From contig NZ_JAFCTX010000025.1 in the NCBI RefSeq assembly GCF_049896245.1, forward strand, positions 6,524-70,523: a stretch of DNA of 64,000 nt, read 5' to 3'. This stretch comes from Cypionkella sp049896245 (lineage in GTDB: Bacteria > Pseudomonadota > Alphaproteobacteria > Rhodobacterales > Rhodobacteraceae). The notes beneath the pieces were generated by a model, which had not been told where the DNA came from, did not search any database, and saw nothing but the letters and a program-made list of their open reading frames with translations. This document shows, in pieces, positions 62,602 through 64,000 of the stretch (its first letter is position 1; every line of letters begins with the position of its first letter). The position numbers and the translations under genes were made by a program.

Positions 62602-63746
62602 TCGCTTCCGTCTTCTTCTACGTCCAGCACCTGCTTGGCATCGGTCACCTCGCCCGGGCCAGCCGCATCGCGCGGGCGATGATCGACCGAGGGATGAACG
62701 TCACCCTTGTCACCGGCGGCTTGCCGGTTGCAGGCTTCCCCGGCCCCGGTATACCCCACATCGCCCTGCCACCGATTGCGGTATCGAACAGCGACTTCTC
62801 GGGCCTTCTCACCGCCAGCGGACAGCCCGCCGATGCCGCCTATCTTGATGCCCGCAAGGCCCAACTGCTTGCCGCCTACCATGCCATCAAGCCAGACATC
62901 GTGCTGATTGAAGCCTTCCCCTTTGGCCGCCGCCAAGTCCGCTTTGAACTGCTGCCGCTGATCGACGCCATTGACGCCAGCCACCCGCGCCCGGCCTTGG
63001 TCAGCTCGGTGCGTGACATCCTGCAACGCAAAGTCAAACCGGGCCGCAATGAAGAAGCCGTCGCGCTGATCAACCGCGCCTTCGATCTGGTGCTGGTTCA
63101 TGGTGATCCCAGCTTTGCTGCCCTTGAAGACAGCTTCCCGCTGACCGATCAGATCACCGATAAAATCGCCTATACCGGCCTGGTCTGCCCGCCCGCACCG
63201 CCGCCGCCCGCCGAGCGGTTCGATGTGCTGGTCTCCGCAGGGGGGGGTGCCGCTGGAAAACAACTGATCACCGCTGCCGTCGATGCCGCCCGCCTGCTGC
63301 CAGGCCTCGCGAAATGGCTGATCATCACCGGCCCGAATTTGCCACAGCCCGATTATGACGGCTTCACCGAAAACCAACCCGCAAACGTAACTCTTACCCG
63401 CTTTCGCCCCGATCTCGCCAGCCTGATGCGGGGGGCAAAGCTTTCCGTCTCACAAGCGGGCTACAACACCGTCGCTGATGTGCTGATGGCCGGCTGCCAC
63501 GCCCTCCTTGTGCCCTATGCTACCACAGGTGAGACCGAACAAACCGACCGTGCCGCGCTGCTGGAAAACATCGGTCGCACCCGCAGCCTGACCGAAGCCA
63601 GCCTGACCCCAGAAACCCTAGCAACCGCGATCCAACACGAAATCGCCCGCCCGTTGCCAGAGCAAGCGCTACGGATCAGCGTGGATGGTGCCGCGCGCAG
63701 TGCCGAGATTTTGTTGAATTTCGTGAAGAATAAGGCGCACGGTTAG
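62598..63746 (+). CDS. MurG-like glycosyltransferase (third of three)
   Basis: The 382-residue protein resembles the first transferase of this operon: FYVQHLLGIGHLARASRIA at the N terminus, VLVSAGGGAAGKQL at the start of domain two, and KLSVSQAGYNTVADVLMAG as donor site. It probably arose from the same family by duplication. It is the last gene of the operon; an IS3-type element begins about 95 bases later. Confidence 0.88.
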   Translation: MIASVFFYVQHLLGIGHLARASRIARAMIDRGMNVTLVTGGLPVAGFPGPGIPHIALPPIAVSNSDFSGLLTASGQPADAAYLDARKAQLLAAYHAIKPDIVLIEAFPFGRRQVRFELLPLIDAIDASHPRPALVSSVRDILQRKVKPGRNEEAVALINRAFDLVLVHGDPSFAALEDSFPLTDQITDKIAYTGLVCPPAPPPPAERFDVLVSAGGGAAGKQLITAAVDAARLLPGLAKWLIITGPNLPQPDYDGFTENQPANVTLTRFRPDLASLMRGAKLSVSQAGYNTVADVLMAGCHALLVPYATTGETEQTDRAALLENIGRTRSLTEASLTPETLATAIQHEIARPLPEQALRISVDGAARSAEILLNFVKNKAHG

Positions 63747-63840
63747 TTCCACCCCCTGCAAGTGCTTGTGCTGCGGGCACTTCAATACTCGTTGCACTCC
63801 AGAGCGCCGTCCCTTGATACATAAGTAAGCGTCCGGTCTC

Positions 63841-64000
63841 TGGACCTGTCCCGGTTTCGTTCCGGTCAGGTGCTCATGTTAGGCGGCCTTCTGTTCGAAA
63901 GCCACGGGGGATTTCCAGCCAATTGCTGAGTGTCTGCGTCGGGGATTATAGAAGCCGTTTATGTATTCGAAGAGGGCAACTTCGACCTTGCGGCGGCTTT
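63841..64000 (-). mobile_element. IS3-family insertion sequence, one end only
   Basis: The window ends inside the element. Its transposase gene runs minus strand from the window edge to a TAA at 63879. A sequence starting TGGACCTGTCCCGGTTT at about 63841 is a candidate terminal inverted repeat; the other end is outside the window, so the exact border is uncertain. Confidence 0.6.
63879..64000 (-). CDS. IS3-family transposase OrfB, C-terminal end
   Basis: The visible 40 residues include VEVALFEYINGFYNPRRRHS and AIGWKSPVAFE before the stop, the standard C-terminal end of IS3-type DDE transposases (the conserved glutamate region plus the RRHSALG-like block). The rest is outside the window. Confidence 0.9.
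   Translation of the reverse strand, partial: SRRKVEVALFEYINGFYNPRRRHSAIGWKSPVAFEQKAA

Noticed and set aside
1..64000. CRISPR arrays, prophage and integron structures
   Set aside because: No regularly spaced short direct repeats, cas genes, phage structural genes or integrase genes were seen anywhere in the window.

Overview
The window is GC-rich DNA from an alphaproteobacterium, most probably a member of the Rhodobacterales (Rhodobacteraceae/Paracoccaceae). The basis is the petABC order, the Rieske and cytochrome sequences, the long-type ribosomal protein L36, the zinc-ribbon DinB, and a large fused indolepyruvate ferredoxin oxidoreductase next to an Lrp-type regulator. The genus cannot be fixed from the sequence alone.

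Layout. 1-143 is the tail of an ABC ATPase gene. 446-4063 (minus) holds petABC (cytochrome bc1) and a glutathione S-transferase. 4197-8276 encodes a large exported WG-repeat/WD40/caspase/SH3-like protein. 8375-11906 holds a PaiB-like regulator, rpmJ, tRNA-Val(GAC), an N-formylglutamate amidohydrolase-like gene and dinB. 12140-13581 is a sugar epimerase/sugar-transferase pair. 13728-16677 is a decayed sulfur-scavenging locus: an FMN reductase fragment joined to the last codons of an SfnB-like gene, followed by intact ssuD and a coupled FAD oxidoreductase. 16678-17640 is gene-poor and carries an internally deleted IS5-like transposase. 17720-23968 (minus) is a complete thiamine operon, thiCOSGEFD, behind a TPP riboswitch.

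24191-34706 is an amino-acid catabolism region: an Lrp regulator diverges from iorAB, which runs directly into the leucine pathway (ivd, mccB, mccA, mvaB, methylglutaconyl-CoA hydratase). As read, mccB carries a one-base frameshift. 35320-38802 is nadABC. 38984-44941 is a polysaccharide-type cluster (two glycosyltransferases, a deacetylase, a UDP-sugar dehydrogenase) plus a metallophosphoesterase.

The most unusual part is 44877-53821, all on the minus strand. It encodes a DUF3095 protein that looks like a divergent cyclase, an ABC-exporter-like protein whose single nucleotide-binding domain has lost nearly every catalytic residue and carries a large insertion, a stand-alone cyclic-nucleotide-binding protein, a possible small membrane/zinc-ribbon protein, an MBL-fold hydrolase, a membrane class III cyclase, and a second cyclase with a histidine-rich membrane anchor and a 2Fe-2S ferredoxin domain. 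Together these look like one cyclic-nucleotide signalling module: makers, a binder, a possible degrader and a membrane pseudo-ATPase.

54090-63746 is one tightly packed operon: a peptide-type ABC importer (fused double ATPase, binding protein, two permeases) followed by three glycosyltransferases. The window ends inside an IS3-family transposase gene.
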